64,000 nucleotides of DNA from contig OY978526.1 of assembly GCA_963854835.1 (NCBI GenBank), forward strand, positions 87,162,846 through 87,226,845, given 5' to 3'. The translations under genes were made by a program, and so were the position numbers. Below the pieces are notes generated by a model. The model was not told the origin of the DNA. It ran no database searches and was given only the letters and a program-made list of their open reading frames with translations. Source of the stretch: Megamerina dolium (lineage: Eukaryota > Arthropoda > Insecta > Diptera > Megamerinidae). Shown piece by piece: positions 1 through 11,112 of the stretch. Positions within the stretch are counted from its first letter, which is position 1. Each line of letters opens with the position of its first letter.

Positions 1-1170
1 AAAAAAAAATATCAGAAAAGTTTATGGGAATTAATGTACCTCTGCAACGAAAAGTATGAGTTAATTTCTCAAAATTTAATGCTACATAAATCATTCGCGG
101 AACTTTATGCGAAATTTAAAGTGAACTGTTCTCGCATTATGTGGTCGTTTAATTTCATTTTTGCGATAGCAACTTCGACTGCCAACGAGTACTCCTTGCT
201 GGGCGTCAATTGTGCAAACAAGACGGACTAAATGAAAAAAAAAACTTTTAACGTATGGTTCATTCTATATGAGCTCAGCGTAATGTAAAATAGGAAGAAA
301 CAGCGGCAGCAGCAGCCAGCATAAGTGTATGGGAATGAATGAAAATAAACGAAGTAAAATCCCATAAGGCTGACGGTATTAAACTGTTTTATAGCTTGGA
401 TGACTTAATTTTGAAATAAAAAAAAATAATAAACTCAAATAAAGATTTCAAAAAATACTGTCAGTTGTTATAGATTCGTTGGTTGGTTTGGTTATAAATT
501 AAAATATACGCGGATATAATTTCATCTACCACAACTTCTTTTGGCATATCTTACTCAGTTTTTTTTTTTAATATATATTGGACATGCATAGTTGTATTTC
601 ACATATTTTGTGAACTCATTGTTCAACAGTATATATTTATATATACCGCTTCAACCACGACTGTTTAGTAATCAACCATGAAATCAGCAGATATTGTTAT
701 TATTTTATTTTCAAGTACGACCATATTTACTTTTCATTTATTTTCAATTCAATTCGTAAATTTCGTTTCAATGAATGAATAAACCAATAAACCAATGCAT
801 GAATATGTAAACACACACTCACACAAATATACTTCAGCACACATTTACCGTGATGCTCTTGATTCAAGCTACATCAACATCTTTCATGTTGCTCAACACA
901 ATGTTGCTGAGTACAATAAGAATGAATGTAATATTGTTCTTCGGTGGTATCCTTGATTGCAGCTTCACTATGTTGTTCTAGTTCTTACGTGCATATCTAA
1001 TTTTTAGTTTGTGTTCCTTTAAGTTTGCCATCAAGTTTATTCTGCTTGATTAATTTGTTGTGTTTCGTTTATGTTGCAATATTTTCATTAAATTGCATCA
1101 GAGTAAGTATATACTAGTTTTATTGTTTATGCTATTATTTTCGATATTCCTAATTTCAAAATTTTTTCAT
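1..1170. other. AT-rich non-coding DNA, no gene seen
   Basis: No open frame here resembles a known protein. The longest plus-strand frame (about 65 codons near 34-231) has no recognisable motif. Short homopolymer runs and a small CAG-like patch near 300-320 are the only compositional features. Confidence 0.7.
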
Positions 1171-3141
1171 TTAATTCGGGTGCCGAATTAAATACCCTCT
1201 TCGTTGGAGCGTCTTCTTCCATTCGCTCGACATGATACTCAGCCAGCGCAGCCACTGGATTTTGATTCGCTTGACCATGTCAATGTCAGCGTACAGCTCA
1301 TGCAGCTCATCGTTGTACCTCATTCGGCAGTCGTCATCAATGCAAATAGGTCTGAAGATCCTGCGCAGTACCTTTCTCTCGAAAACTCCAAGCATCCTCT
1401 CACCGTGGTGGAAATTGTCTAGGCTTCTGCGCCATATGTTATGACAGGAGGATAATGAAGGACTTGTAGAGTGTGATTTTCGAACTTCGAGAGAGGGCTC
1501 GACTACTCAATTGCACATCTCTATCTCCTCACACTCGTTTTTGTTCTCTCTTCTTGCGCCTGAAAATACGTCTCTCAGCACTCCTTTTCTCTCTGTAGCG
1601 CTCCTTAAGAGCTCGCGTCGCGCCTGCACGCAGAGCTTTTTCTGTAGGCGGCGTCTTTCTCTGCGGTAGCGTCGCGACACTCATACTACTCGTTCCTTAG
1701 AGGATGGTAGTAACCGATTACCTCAATCGGCAGCAGCAGTCATAGAGTGGGGGTATGTGCGTCCACCGTGTTCATGTATCATCAAGTTGGGCAGTGTTCT
1801 GCTTAAGCAAATCCAAGAGCCGAGTGGCAAAAGCATCTGCTATCTCTGCTGATAACAGCTTACTGATGTCAAGCTTTCTCTGTGTGGGATTTCGTTTCTT
1901 ATTTGCGACACATAATCATATACGCACCCTGGCTGCAACAAGCTAGTGATCCGAGTCGATGTTGGCACCACGGATAGATTTCACGTCCATCACACTGGGA
2001 GCATGCCGTCCGTCAATCAATCGAGATGCTGGAGCCTGCTGCCACCAATTACCATATTTCGTGCTGCGGCGAAGTCGATCAGCCTCATTCGGTTATCGGA
2101 GGTGTTCTGGTGGATCTTTCGACAGTAGGACCAAAAGTACCCCCTCCTTACCCATCCTAGCATTGAAATCGCCAAGCACGATTTTGATGTCATGACGGGG
2201 ACAGCGGTCATACGCTTCTTCGAGACGCTGAAAGAAGCTCTCTTTGGTCGCATAGTCCTCATCCGTCGGAAAGTGAGCACAGATCAGGCTGATGTTAAAA
2301 AATTTGGCAGTGATACGAATAGTGGCCAGCCGTTCGTTCACAGACGTGAACAGTGAGATCAGGTGTCGAAGCCTCCTAAAAAAAAAATATGTATCACTTA
2401 AAGCCCCGAAGGTCTCATTGGCCGAGCTTTTGGCCATTACTGTTGTGCGTGTTAAGTTTTGCACAGTATTAGAAGGGACGTACTTATTTTAGCCGGTTCC
2501 GAACGGTAGAACCCTTATGACATCACTTTTTCTGAGCTTTGTCGCAGAGTTCTTTTAGAAGCTTTTCCTTGGCAAATTGTTACTGCCGGAAGAATTGCCA
2601 AATGCTTGCCGGTGTTGGGTACCGTTCGAATGAAAAATCTTTTCGATATTAAATTTGTTATGCTTCAGCCGGAGATTGAACCCACGACATACAGATCAGA
2701 AGGCCAACACACTAACCACTGTGCCACGGCACTCAGTCTCGCAGTCTCTTGCTGACCAAAAATTCAATCCTAGTTCGTGCCTCTCTACATGTCAACTATG
2801 TCACAGGATGCTGTTTTGGAGCAGCCCTGTCCCGTCCATCACATTTCCTGGAGAGCGTTGATGTCAGTCTTGTACTTCTAGAGGACATCAACCAGCTGGA
2901 TAGAGGCACCTTTTCTATAGAGGGATCGGACGTTCCAGTTGCATATCCGTAAATCATAGTCCGTTTTTCGTTTGCGGGGGTCATCATCAAAAGCTGTTGT
3001 CCTCATCCGTGGCACTGTTGTGTTCATCACTGGGGGAGGGTTGTTATGTGGTACGTCCCAAACGCAACACACTACCTCGAATTGAGGGATGCAAACTTTA
3101 GGAAATTTAAATTTATGACTGCTATCAAATTGAAGTTGCAT
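1171..3141 (-). mobile_element. LINE remnant: endonuclease, linker and RT tail, RT core missing
   Basis: Read on the minus strand from 3141 leftwards, this is a degenerate non-LTR retrotransposon. The apurinic endonuclease starts near 2960 with the motif CNWNVRSLYRKGASIQLVDV. It resumes after an inserted SINE with RRLRHLISLFTSVNERLATI and ICAHFPTDEDY, then the conserved GDFNAR.G motif near 2150. A linker follows (KLDISKLLSAEIADAFATRL at about 1885-1830). A basic stretch around 1700-1520 (ERYREKRSAERRIFRRKK in one frame) resembles the basic segment that usually precedes RT. The next recognisable part is the RT thumb and tail (SRALSRSSKITLYKSFI near 1500-1440, then MLGVFERKVLRRIFRPICI at 1395). 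The catalytic RT palm with its (Y/F)xDD motif is absent, so the element was dead before or after SINE insertion. Frameshifts and stops are scattered through it. Family assignment beyond an endonuclease/RT LINE is inference. Confidence 0.85.
2377..2732 (-). mobile_element. tRNA-derived SINE, copy 2, inserted in the LINE
   Basis: This is a 356-bp SINE on the minus strand. The head (2732-2665) has a box A-like sequence TGGCACAGTGG and a box B-like sequence GGTTCAATCTCC, in tRNA-like order. The body matches the copy at 7399-7753 along its length with scattered mismatches, and the tail is a short A/T run at 2377-2388. It interrupts the LINE endonuclease frame. The flanks GTGTCGAAGCCTC (left) and GTCTCGCAGTCTC (right) match at 10 of 13 positions and look like a decayed target-site duplication. 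Transcription would be by RNA polymerase III if the boxes were functional; the boxes here are degraded, so this copy is probably silent. Confidence 0.85.
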
Positions 3142-4600
3142 AGTGGCAATTGATAGCTACTAAAGTTTGAAGTCATTTAAAGCCATTTAAACCCTTGGAG
3201 TCAATTGAGGTCACTTGACTTCACATTTCAATTGCCTCCAAATTAGATTCTGTGTCCCAAAAGATCCAAAATGACATTAATTGTATTCAAAAAGTGTCTT
3301 TAAATTTCAACTGACTCTAAATGACTTCAAGTAATTTAAAAATAATCGGTGATTTTTCACTCCGGCTTCAACTCCAAATCGTATGTATCATAATATCTTG
3401 AATTCAAATATACCAATAAGTGAAGTATATGTGATTTATATCATCAATTTATTGAATCCTTTTATAACTCTGAGACATACGTGTATATATATGTATTCCT
3501 TTTTCCTACATATTTCTCTAATTCCAATTCGAACAGCATCAGATAATTATTTTTTATATTTTTCAGTTTTTAAAATACATTTAGATTATATTTCATCTAA
3601 GATAAATGAATGAGAGCATTGATATAAATTCTCCGAAATTCAAATATGTATATACACATACGAGTATGTTTATACACATGTGTATGTATATACACATATT
3701 TGAAAAAGTGTATGCATGACTCGGATACAATTTCATATCAAATAAAAACAAAATTAATACTGAATAATGAAAATAACAAAATGAACAACAACAGAATCAA
3801 CGAGATTTATTTATACGATTAAACTTTGCGCATAAATAAACATCCATGGCGTTCATTAGCAATGAAAAGTGATGCTTTTCAGTTTAACGTTTGTATAATA
3901 TTTATGAAAGTACTTTTGTTTAATTTTATAAACATATACGCATACGTTGCCACACATGCATACACACGAACGCACGCACGCATGCATTACAAAAGCAAAC
4001 ACACACTCCTACTAATAAAATATTAAAATAATTTTGAAAAGAGAAGCATATAAAAAATTTGTTGAAACAACTCTCTGGAATTGTTAAATACATCCGCCGG
4101 GCAAAAGTCATATACATAATTTATTGTTTCCTACTTTAGTTATGTTTTTGTCATGTTTGCTTTGTTTGGAATAAATACATACACATATACCCACCATACA
4201 CATATGTAAGTACTATATGTGGATATCGGGATGTATATGTTTCTATTCCAGCTTTGTTATTATTGTTGCTCATATTCATGTTTGACACATGCCGTAATTT
4301 TCCAGGAACATTTTAATTAAAGTAAACATATAATTTTTGCTTAATTAGCTGTTACTCTTTGAACCACACACACCGCTCAAGCCATCACAATGGTAGATCT
4401 TTCTAAAAAAAAAAATTCCCAAATAGCCAGTGGTTCAATTCAGTCTCTAAAAATCTCATGATCTCATTAAGTTTTGGTGCAGAACTTCATAATTTATATT
4501 TCTTTATTATATGAATCAGTATATTGGAAAAAAAATTTCAAGTTTTCTAAAAAGTTTCTTCAAAAGATTTACAAAAAATTGAGTAATGGGAAAGGGAAAG
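3142..4600. other. AT-rich DNA with a diffuse inverted repeat, no gene
   Basis: No protein-like frame is visible. Between about 3160 and 3345 short words such as CAATTGA and TGAAGTCATTTAAA recur on both strands. TGAAGTCATTTA near 3169 is answered by TAAATGACTTCA near 3325, which gives a weak inverted-repeat structure. The rest is AT-rich with CA/TG tracts (3950-4010). Confidence 0.5.
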
Positions 4601-4650
4601 AAATTGTGATTTCAATTTCACATAACGCCAACTGACTCCGTAAGGCTTCC

Positions 4651-5775
4651 TTGGGATTGTATCGGTTGTACATCCAATTTTATCGTATGACTCGGTTGTT
4701 TGGTGGAAAGCTTTGGATAAGGCCTACACCATTAATAAACTTAGCAGTATACGTTCTGACACACATGCTCTCTATTGATCTCTACATCAAGAAAACGGGA
4801 ACCATGACCGCGGTGAGGCTAAAGGAAGCGGGTCACTGGAAGGAGAGAACCTACGGACATGGATCCATACTAACAAGGGAAACGCAATATGCATCTGACA
4901 GGACAGACTATATAATCCCGAAAATGAATTTAAATAGAAACTTCATAGTAGTTTTTCCTTCGAGGAAGGATTGGACTAAGGGATGTCTGTTAAACAGCTT
5001 CGACACCACAATCTACAAGGACGGCTCCAAAATGGATTGTGGCATAGGGGCAGGAATAAATTCCAAGAGATTGAAAGTGGACAAGTCTGTGCACCTCCCT
5101 AACCTGTCTAGCGTATTCCAGGCGTCATTGATCTGGGTTCCGGAACACCGGAACATAGAAGGAAGCGAAAAAGCTGACGAACTGACAAGAAGCGGATCTG
5201 CCATGCAAGACGCTTTTGCACAGCCGATGTTCATACCGCTGAGTGTAGCTAAAAGAACTATCAACACAAAATATCTACAAATAACGGATTATAGGTGGAA
5301 AAGTCTTACGAAATGTAAGACTAGTAGGCCACTATGGCCTACATACAATCCTAAACAATCAACATTACTGATAAACAGGAACCGAAAAGATATCTCTAGA
5401 CTGACGGCAGTCATTACTGGCTTCTGGCTCATCGGAGTACAGGCGGCCAAAATGTGGATGTCCCACAACGATTTCTGTCACAGTTGTAACGAAATGGAAG
5501 AAAAGGAAACGGTCCTCTACTTCCTGTGTAAATGCCCTGCCTTTTGGAAGCAGAGAATGAACACCTTAGGTAAACCACTCTTCAATATCATTGAGGAGTT
5601 GGCGGAAATATACATCAGCAACCTCCTAAGGTTTCTCAACAGCACCAACTGGATTTAACCGTGCTACCCACATAAACAACGTAACGAACAGTTGAAAGCG
5701 AGGATGTCGTAACAAAACGGTGCCTAAGCGCTATTTGGACTCATGGATGAGTCACCACTTCAACCAGCCAACCAA
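4651..5775 (+). mobile_element. LOA/I-group LINE 3' fragment with an open 335-codon frame
   Basis: The frame 4651-5658 encodes the C-terminal part of an RNase H-bearing LINE ORF2. The RT-RNase H linker (VRLKEAGHWKERTYGH near 4818-4865) is followed by the start of RNase H (TTIYKDGSKMDCGIGAGI near 5008). After SVFQA the sequence jumps straight to LIWVPEHRNIEGSEKADEL, so about 60-70 residues of the RNase H middle, including the expected second and third acidic catalytic residues, are missing without loss of frame. A C-terminal CHSC...C.CP knuckle-like motif is at about 5480-5540. The frame opens with TTG, so the first ATG is further in (near 4687); this is a truncated piece, not an independent gene. 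The 3' untranslated part runs to a CCAA-rich end near 5775. Confidence 0.85.
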
Positions 5776-6262
5776 CCAAGGTCCGACAGTTCACCTTGAT
5801 GAAACTGCACACCACACTGTAACACGGAGTGGGTGTAATTCCGTCTCATGGAGTATCTGTGGGTTAGAATCAAAATGTTCTCGTCCTCTTCCACCATTTG
5901 GAGGAACTTCTCGCAAAATTCAATGCGAATTGGCAAGTCTTCTGTGTTCAGTTGGCTTGTTAGTTGAATTTTATATGGGAATAAGTTTAAATCTTTATGC
6001 AAGAGATCGTCTGCAATGACTGTCTGCTAATATTCATTTGAGCAGATAAGCTCCTTGTCGAAGCTGTAGGATTGGCTTGTATGGCAGCAGCTACAGCAGC
6101 TACTGTTTCCTTCGTCTTCTTGCGATTGTCCCAAACTCGGCAAAATTATTCACGAGCCTCATTATAGTCCATCTGCTATGTAGGAGGAGTGTCGCCAAAC
6201 GTGCGCCTATAATCTCTTCGGACGGAAACTACGGACTCCAACGTGTGAAAGGGGCGCACAAT
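5776..6262 (-). pseudogene. IS630/Tc1-like transposase N-terminal remnant
   Basis: Read on the minus strand, the region encodes a degenerate transposase N-terminus. VSVRRDYRRTFGDTPPT near 6230-6180 is followed by AVAAAIQANPTASTRSLSAQ (about 6105-6046), an IS630-family helix-turn-helix-type segment. LHKDLNLFPYKIQLTSQLNT then starts near 6003. The HKDL-x-PYKIQL signature is characteristic of a large group of insect Tc3/IS630-type transposases. The DDE catalytic core is not seen, and the sequence ends abruptly next to the LINE end at 5775. No terminal inverted repeats were recognised. The family call rests on motif memory. Confidence 0.7.
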
Positions 6263-6299
6263 ACCAATTCCTGTTTCATCATCTCAATCTTCCATTTTC

Positions 6300-7389
6300 G
6301 TTAAATTTAAAGATAAAGCTATTAAATAAAGAAAAATAGGATCAGATATGTTATATAGGAGAATAGTTATTATGTTTACTTTTGGTAGCAGCTTTCATCA
6401 GCCACCCTGTTTATTAAAAATTGTTCATCAAGCTCATATTTTTTGTCAATGAAAAAAATTACATTATAACTATTTCTCATAAAATAATATCCCCTTCATC
6501 AAAATCGAAATATCTAAAATATTTAAATAAACCGCTTTACACAGGCAGGAAATTCCTTTGCCAGGCATTGTATTTAGGCGTATTGTGATTATTGTGCTAT
6601 AGAAAAATATATATATGTACACATATGATATAGCAGTTATTACAAAAGTTATATACATTATTCATATGCATGCATATGTGCATAAATACTTGTGATTAAA
6701 GAAAAATGTCATGTTTTAAAATTAGTCCGACAGAGTTGTGATTTAGAAAATTTGACATTTTCCGTAACCAATTTATAAAGTTTTCGCTTATATAGCCAAA
6801 TATGTCATTTGAAACAATTATCATTTCAATCACAATAGTAAAACATTTTTTTTTTTTCACGACTTACATACTTTCCCATTGGACCCCATACGTGGACATG
6901 TCTTTACGTCAAGAATTTGAATTATAATTTAAATATTGCATGTTTGAAAAAAATTTCATTTGTTACACGTACATGCATATATGTAAATATGTGTATAGGT
7001 ACCATGTATATACTCATAGTATAAACGAATGTTCTTGGCTACATGTTTGACTTCTTCTACATTATTAACGGTGATTTCACGTCTACATTTTAAAGAGCTT
7101 ATTTACTTAAATTATACACTTATGATGGTTTATGATGGTACATAAAATAATTTTCATAGGATTTTCATAAGCTTTAGGGTCAGTGAACTTGTTAGAATTT
7201 TAAACGAGTGTTAAAATAACAGGATTTTACTCATTCTAATGGTATATATTTACAATAAAAAATTTTATACATATTATTAGTATATGTAAACATTGCTTCG
7301 AGGCAGCAATTGTAATTTGGATAGAGATATTGTGCTATAGCAAAATTAACTGAATTTTATATACATAAAATATTTGAAATTATATTACA
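6300..7389. other. AT-rich non-coding DNA, nothing recognisable
   Basis: Only short low-complexity frames are present. Clusters of TATATA/CATATG words and a poly-T run near 6849 are the only notable features. Confidence 0.6.
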
Positions 7390-7398
7390 TATATTCGG

Positions 7399-7753
7399 GT
7401 GCCGTAGCTCAGTGGTTAGTGTGTTCGCCTTCTGATCTGTAGGTCGTGGTTCAATCCCCGGCTGATGCATAACAAATTTAATATCGATAAGATTTTTCTT
7501 TCGAATGGTACCCACCTGTCGGCAAGCAATTGGCAATTCTTCCGACAGTAACAACTTGCCATGAAAAAGCTTCTTAAAGAACTCTGTGACAAAGCTCACA
7601 ATAAGTGATGTCACAAGTGTTCTGCCGTTCGGAACCGGCTAAAATAAGTAGGTCCCTTCTAATACTGTCCAAATTTAAGACGCACAACAGTAATGGAAGC
7701 GAAGCTCGGCCAATGAGCCCTTTGAGGCTTTAAGTGCCACATATTTATTTTTT
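7399..7753 (+). mobile_element. tRNA-derived SINE, copy 1, with target-site duplication
   Basis: This is the better-preserved copy of the SINE also found at 2377-2732. The head has box A TAGCTCAGTGG (from about 7405) and box B-like GGTTCAATCCC (about 7448), the internal promoter elements of RNA polymerase III genes. A body of about 280 bp unrelated to tRNA follows, ending in a T/A-rich tail (TTTATTTTTTTA). A 9-bp duplication TATATTCGG flanks it at 7390-7398 and 7754-7762. The right-hand duplicate overlaps the first bases of a mariner terminal repeat, so the SINE inserted a few bases inside an older mariner. A tRNA gene is excluded because the tRNA-like part is fused to the body and lacks a convincing acceptor stem. 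Confidence 0.9.
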
Positions 7754-7757
7754 TATA

Positions 7758-8556
7758 TTCGGTGTAGTAAAAAGAAATCCATTATTTTTCTAATAGATGG
7801 CTTTGGAACCATTTAAATAAGGCTGGATACAAAAAGAAGAAGAAGAAGAAGACCGAATTTCCATCTGCGAATCGCTGCTGAATCGCAATAAAATCGATTC
7901 ATTTCTGAAGCGGATGGTTACTGGTGATGAAAAGTGGGTCACTTAAGACAACGTCAATCCGAAAACGGTCGTGGTCGAATTGCGGTGAGCCGGCGCAAAC
8001 GGTGGCCAAGCCAGGATTTACGGTCAGGAAGGTTTTGCTAAGTGTTTGGTGGGATTGGCAGGGAATCATCTACTATGAGCTGTTCCCCTACGGCCAAACT
8101 CTTAGTTCGGACCTGTACTGTCAACAATTGGACCGTCTGAAGGAAGCAATCGCCCAGAAGTGGCCAGCTTTGGTCAATGGGGCAGAAATTGTGTTCCATC
8201 AGGACAACACCAGGCCACACACATCGATAGTGACTCACCAGAAGCTCCGGGAGCTTGGTTGGGAGGTTTATATGCATCCACCTTATAGTCCGGAAATGGC
8301 ACCAAGTGATTACTACCTGTTCCTGTCTATGGTGAATAATTTTGCTGGCGAAAAATTCACCTCAAGATAAGCTTGTGAAAATTTGGCAATAGGGACGAGG
8401 GTTTCCATGAGAGTGCATAATGAAATTACCTTCAAAATGGCATCAAGTTATCGAACAAAACGGTGCAGATTTTAGATAGATCGGATCATTCTAACTATGC
8501 TAAATAAAATCTTCAATTTAATGCAAATATAATGGATTACTTTTTACTAGACCTTG
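7758..8556 (+). mobile_element. mariner transposon, internally deleted
   Basis: Terminal inverted repeats GGTGTAGTAAAAAG (left, 7761) and CTTTTTACTAGACC (right, up to 8553) are flanked by TA dinucleotides, as expected for mariner. Compared with the copy at 29427-30616, about 370 bp coding for the N-terminal DNA-binding domain is missing near 7800, and a second small deletion is filled by (AAG)n near 7833-7850. The remaining coding part shows DEKW (first catalytic Asp), FHQDNTRPHTS (second Asp) and HPPYSPEMAPSDYYLF (third Asp), the D,D34D arrangement of mariner. An in-frame stop replaces the Tyr after DEKWVT, and a frameshift follows. The longest surviving frame is 7924-8370. No functional transposase is encoded. 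Confidence 0.9.
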
Positions 8557-9438
8557 TATTATCTTCTGATGGACTATTTTTTATGTTGCTTTAACGCCTT
8601 TAAAAATTTATTATCTGCATTTGAAAGTTCACTATTTTGTTTTTGTTTTTTTTTTTTTCATACATTTTCATGAACGTAACGTCGATTAGTGTTAGCGCTC
8701 ATTTATGCATTTGGTACATGCATAATGGCATACTTAAATGGCATATATAAAAATTTATGATTCAATAGAAATATATGTGTATGTATAATACAATATGAGT
8801 ACCTCTATGTATGATATATCATTTATTATATAGTGTGGCATGGCATGTTCAAAAATTTATAGCTCAAATATTTTATAAAAATCAATTTACCTATAAGTGA
8901 TATAAAAACATTAGAACTATGCACAATAAAATGATATCTTTTAGAATAATATAATATACAGCAGGCGATATATCATTAAGCATAGGTGTATTTTTCTATA
9001 TTTTTCATATTCCATAGTCAATACATTATATCATTTAAAAATATTAATTTTCATAAATTCACAAAAAAATATTTAATCGTTGATATTCGTTTTACGCATT
9101 ATATATATAAGCCGCATATAACTAAAAATAATCTCAAACACTCATATGAATCTACCAAACCAAGCTCCTCACCTCACAATATCTACCAACACAACACAAA
9201 ATTTCTTGTTAATATTTATTAAGTTAATTAACACGGAATTAATAATTGAATGAGTTGAATCATCATTATCACGGATCACAAATATTGCGGGAACAAATAG
9301 TAAACTGTGTTGTTGCTATGATTATACATTTATATAAATATATTTATAATTATTGTATATATATTTGTAAATATTAACATTTTATTTAAATAGTTTTCAA
9401 CTGCTTAATTAATAAATTATTAATAAATATTTCCTTTT
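8557..9438. other. AT-rich non-coding DNA
   Basis: No protein-like frame or recognisable repeat end is visible. Long TA/AT words predominate. Confidence 0.6.
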
Positions 9439-11112
9439 TATACCCTGCATAATGCAATATGCATGGTATATTCATTTCGGTCAGATGTTTGTGTCCACTT
9501 GAAGGAATCTCCGGAGATATAGACATGGATATATATTCGTGATCAGCGTCGATTAAATTTTCGATTTAACGATGTCCGTCCGTCCGTCCGTCCGTCCGTC
9601 CGTCCGTCCGTCCGTCCGTCCGTCCGTCCGTCTGTCTGTCACCTGGCTGGTTCGCACGATAACTTGAGTAAATATTGAGCTATTTCGATGAAATTTGGCA
9701 TAAGTAATCTATGATCCAAGGGTACGGAGGGGATTGATATTGGGCATGATCGGTCAATAACCACGCCCACACCAAGCATTCAAAGCGACTAACCTCGAAA
9801 TTTTCAAAATCTTTAACTTGCTATAACTCACATAATATACCACTTGGGACAACAATATTTTGCACATAGAGTTATATTATACTACTATATAACCTCGCCA
9901 AAAGTGGGTGAGCCACGCCTACTTTCTAGCGTAGCTCCCATACAAAGTGTCTGTACTTCTTTTAAATTGAAACTGCTGTAACTTAGGCAATCTTCTGTCT
10001 AGAATAACCATAATTGACACTTAGATTAAGATGGCAGTCAGAAATAATATGGCAGAAAATCAATGTGCCACACCCACTCCTTTTTGGGTCTCCCATACAA
10101 AGTTGCGGAAATTAAAAAAAATGTTACCGGTTATAACTTGCAAACTATTCAGAGTAGAATAACGAGATTTAAGATGTGGATTAGTATTGTACGAGCAACT
10201 AGGCTCACAGAAAATGGGCGCACCACGCCCAGTGTTTATCGTAGCCCCCATACAAATTTTAAATTGAAACAGCTGTAACTTCGGCAATCTTCTGTCTAGA
10301 ATAACCATAATTGACACTTAAATTAATATCGTAGTCGGAAATAATTTGGCTGAAAATCAGTGTGCCACGCCCACTCCTTCATGGGTCTCCCATACAAAGT
10401 CGAGTGAATTAAACTAAAATTTTAAGCTCCATAGCTTACAAACCATTTAGCCTAGGACAACGAGACTTAGGGTATGGATTAGTATTGTACGAGCAACTAG
10501 GCTCACAGAAAATGGGCGCACCACGCCCAGTGTTTATCGTAGCCCCCATACAAATTTTAAATTAAAACAGCTGTAACTTCGGCAATCTTCTGCCTAAAAT
10601 AACCATAATTGACACTTAGATTAATATCGTAGTCGGAAATAATTTGGCTGAAAATCAGTGTGCCACGCCCACTCCTTCATAGGTCGCCCATACAAAGTCG
10701 AGGGAATTAAATTAAAACTTTTAAGCTCCATAACTTACAAACCATTTAGCGTAGGACAACCAAATTTAAGGTGTGGATTGATATTGAAAAATTAATTAGA
10801 TATACCAGAAAGAGATACGTTACGCCCACTTTTTATATATCTTCCGTATAAAGTCTCGGATTTATCTTGAACATTAAAACACCCATAATTTACTAATTAA
10901 TACGGCTAGGTCAATCCATTGCAACCTATGTACTTTAGTATTATAGGCAGAAATTGATCCTCCAAAATTGGTGAGGTACGCCAGCTTCTTAATGTAGGTC
11001 CTATACAAAGTAGTGGAAGAAAAGGATGGATATACGAGCAAACTTTTTATATATATCTCTACATATGCAGGGTATAATTTGGTCGGCCCCAGCCGACTGT
11101 AAGGAGATTTTT
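9439..11112 (+). repeat. TATACCCTGCA-ended dispersed repeat, copy A
   Basis: This copy starts with TATACCCTGCAT (9439). The inverted complement ATGCAGGGTATA is at 11066-11077, followed by a hairpin tail (stem GTCGGC/GCCGAC, loop CCCA, 11082-11097) that ends in AAGGAGATTTTT. Near the left end is a (GTCC)n tract. The interior contains tandem units with a period of about 298 bp, marked by the recurring GTAGCCCCCATACAAATTTT at 10241 and 10539 and a diverged version near 9942, together with CCACGCCCACTCCTT motifs. The same element lies in opposite orientation at 45636-47535. No coding capacity is evident. The small frame at 10060-10317 on the minus strand recurs in copy B only because the DNA is duplicated. 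The class is not certain; a non-autonomous DNA element is the best guess. Confidence 0.8.
9574..9640 (+). repeat. (GTCC)n microsatellite
   Basis: About fifteen tandem GTCC units, turning into GTCT units at the right end. It lies inside repeat copy A, and the complementary (GGAC)n tract sits at the matching place in copy B, so it is part of the element. Confidence 0.95.

Noticed and set aside
7399..7470. Possible genuine tRNA gene
   Set aside because: Polymerase III boxes are present, but the unit is fused to a 280-bp body that is repeated at 2377-2732 and is flanked by a target duplication, so it is a SINE.
10060..10317. 85-codon minus-strand frame whose twin (46665-46922) is nearly identical
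   Set aside because: It lies entirely inside the duplicated TATACCCTGCA repeat and overlaps the tandem 298-bp units. Protein similarity simply follows DNA similarity, and no domain is recognisable.
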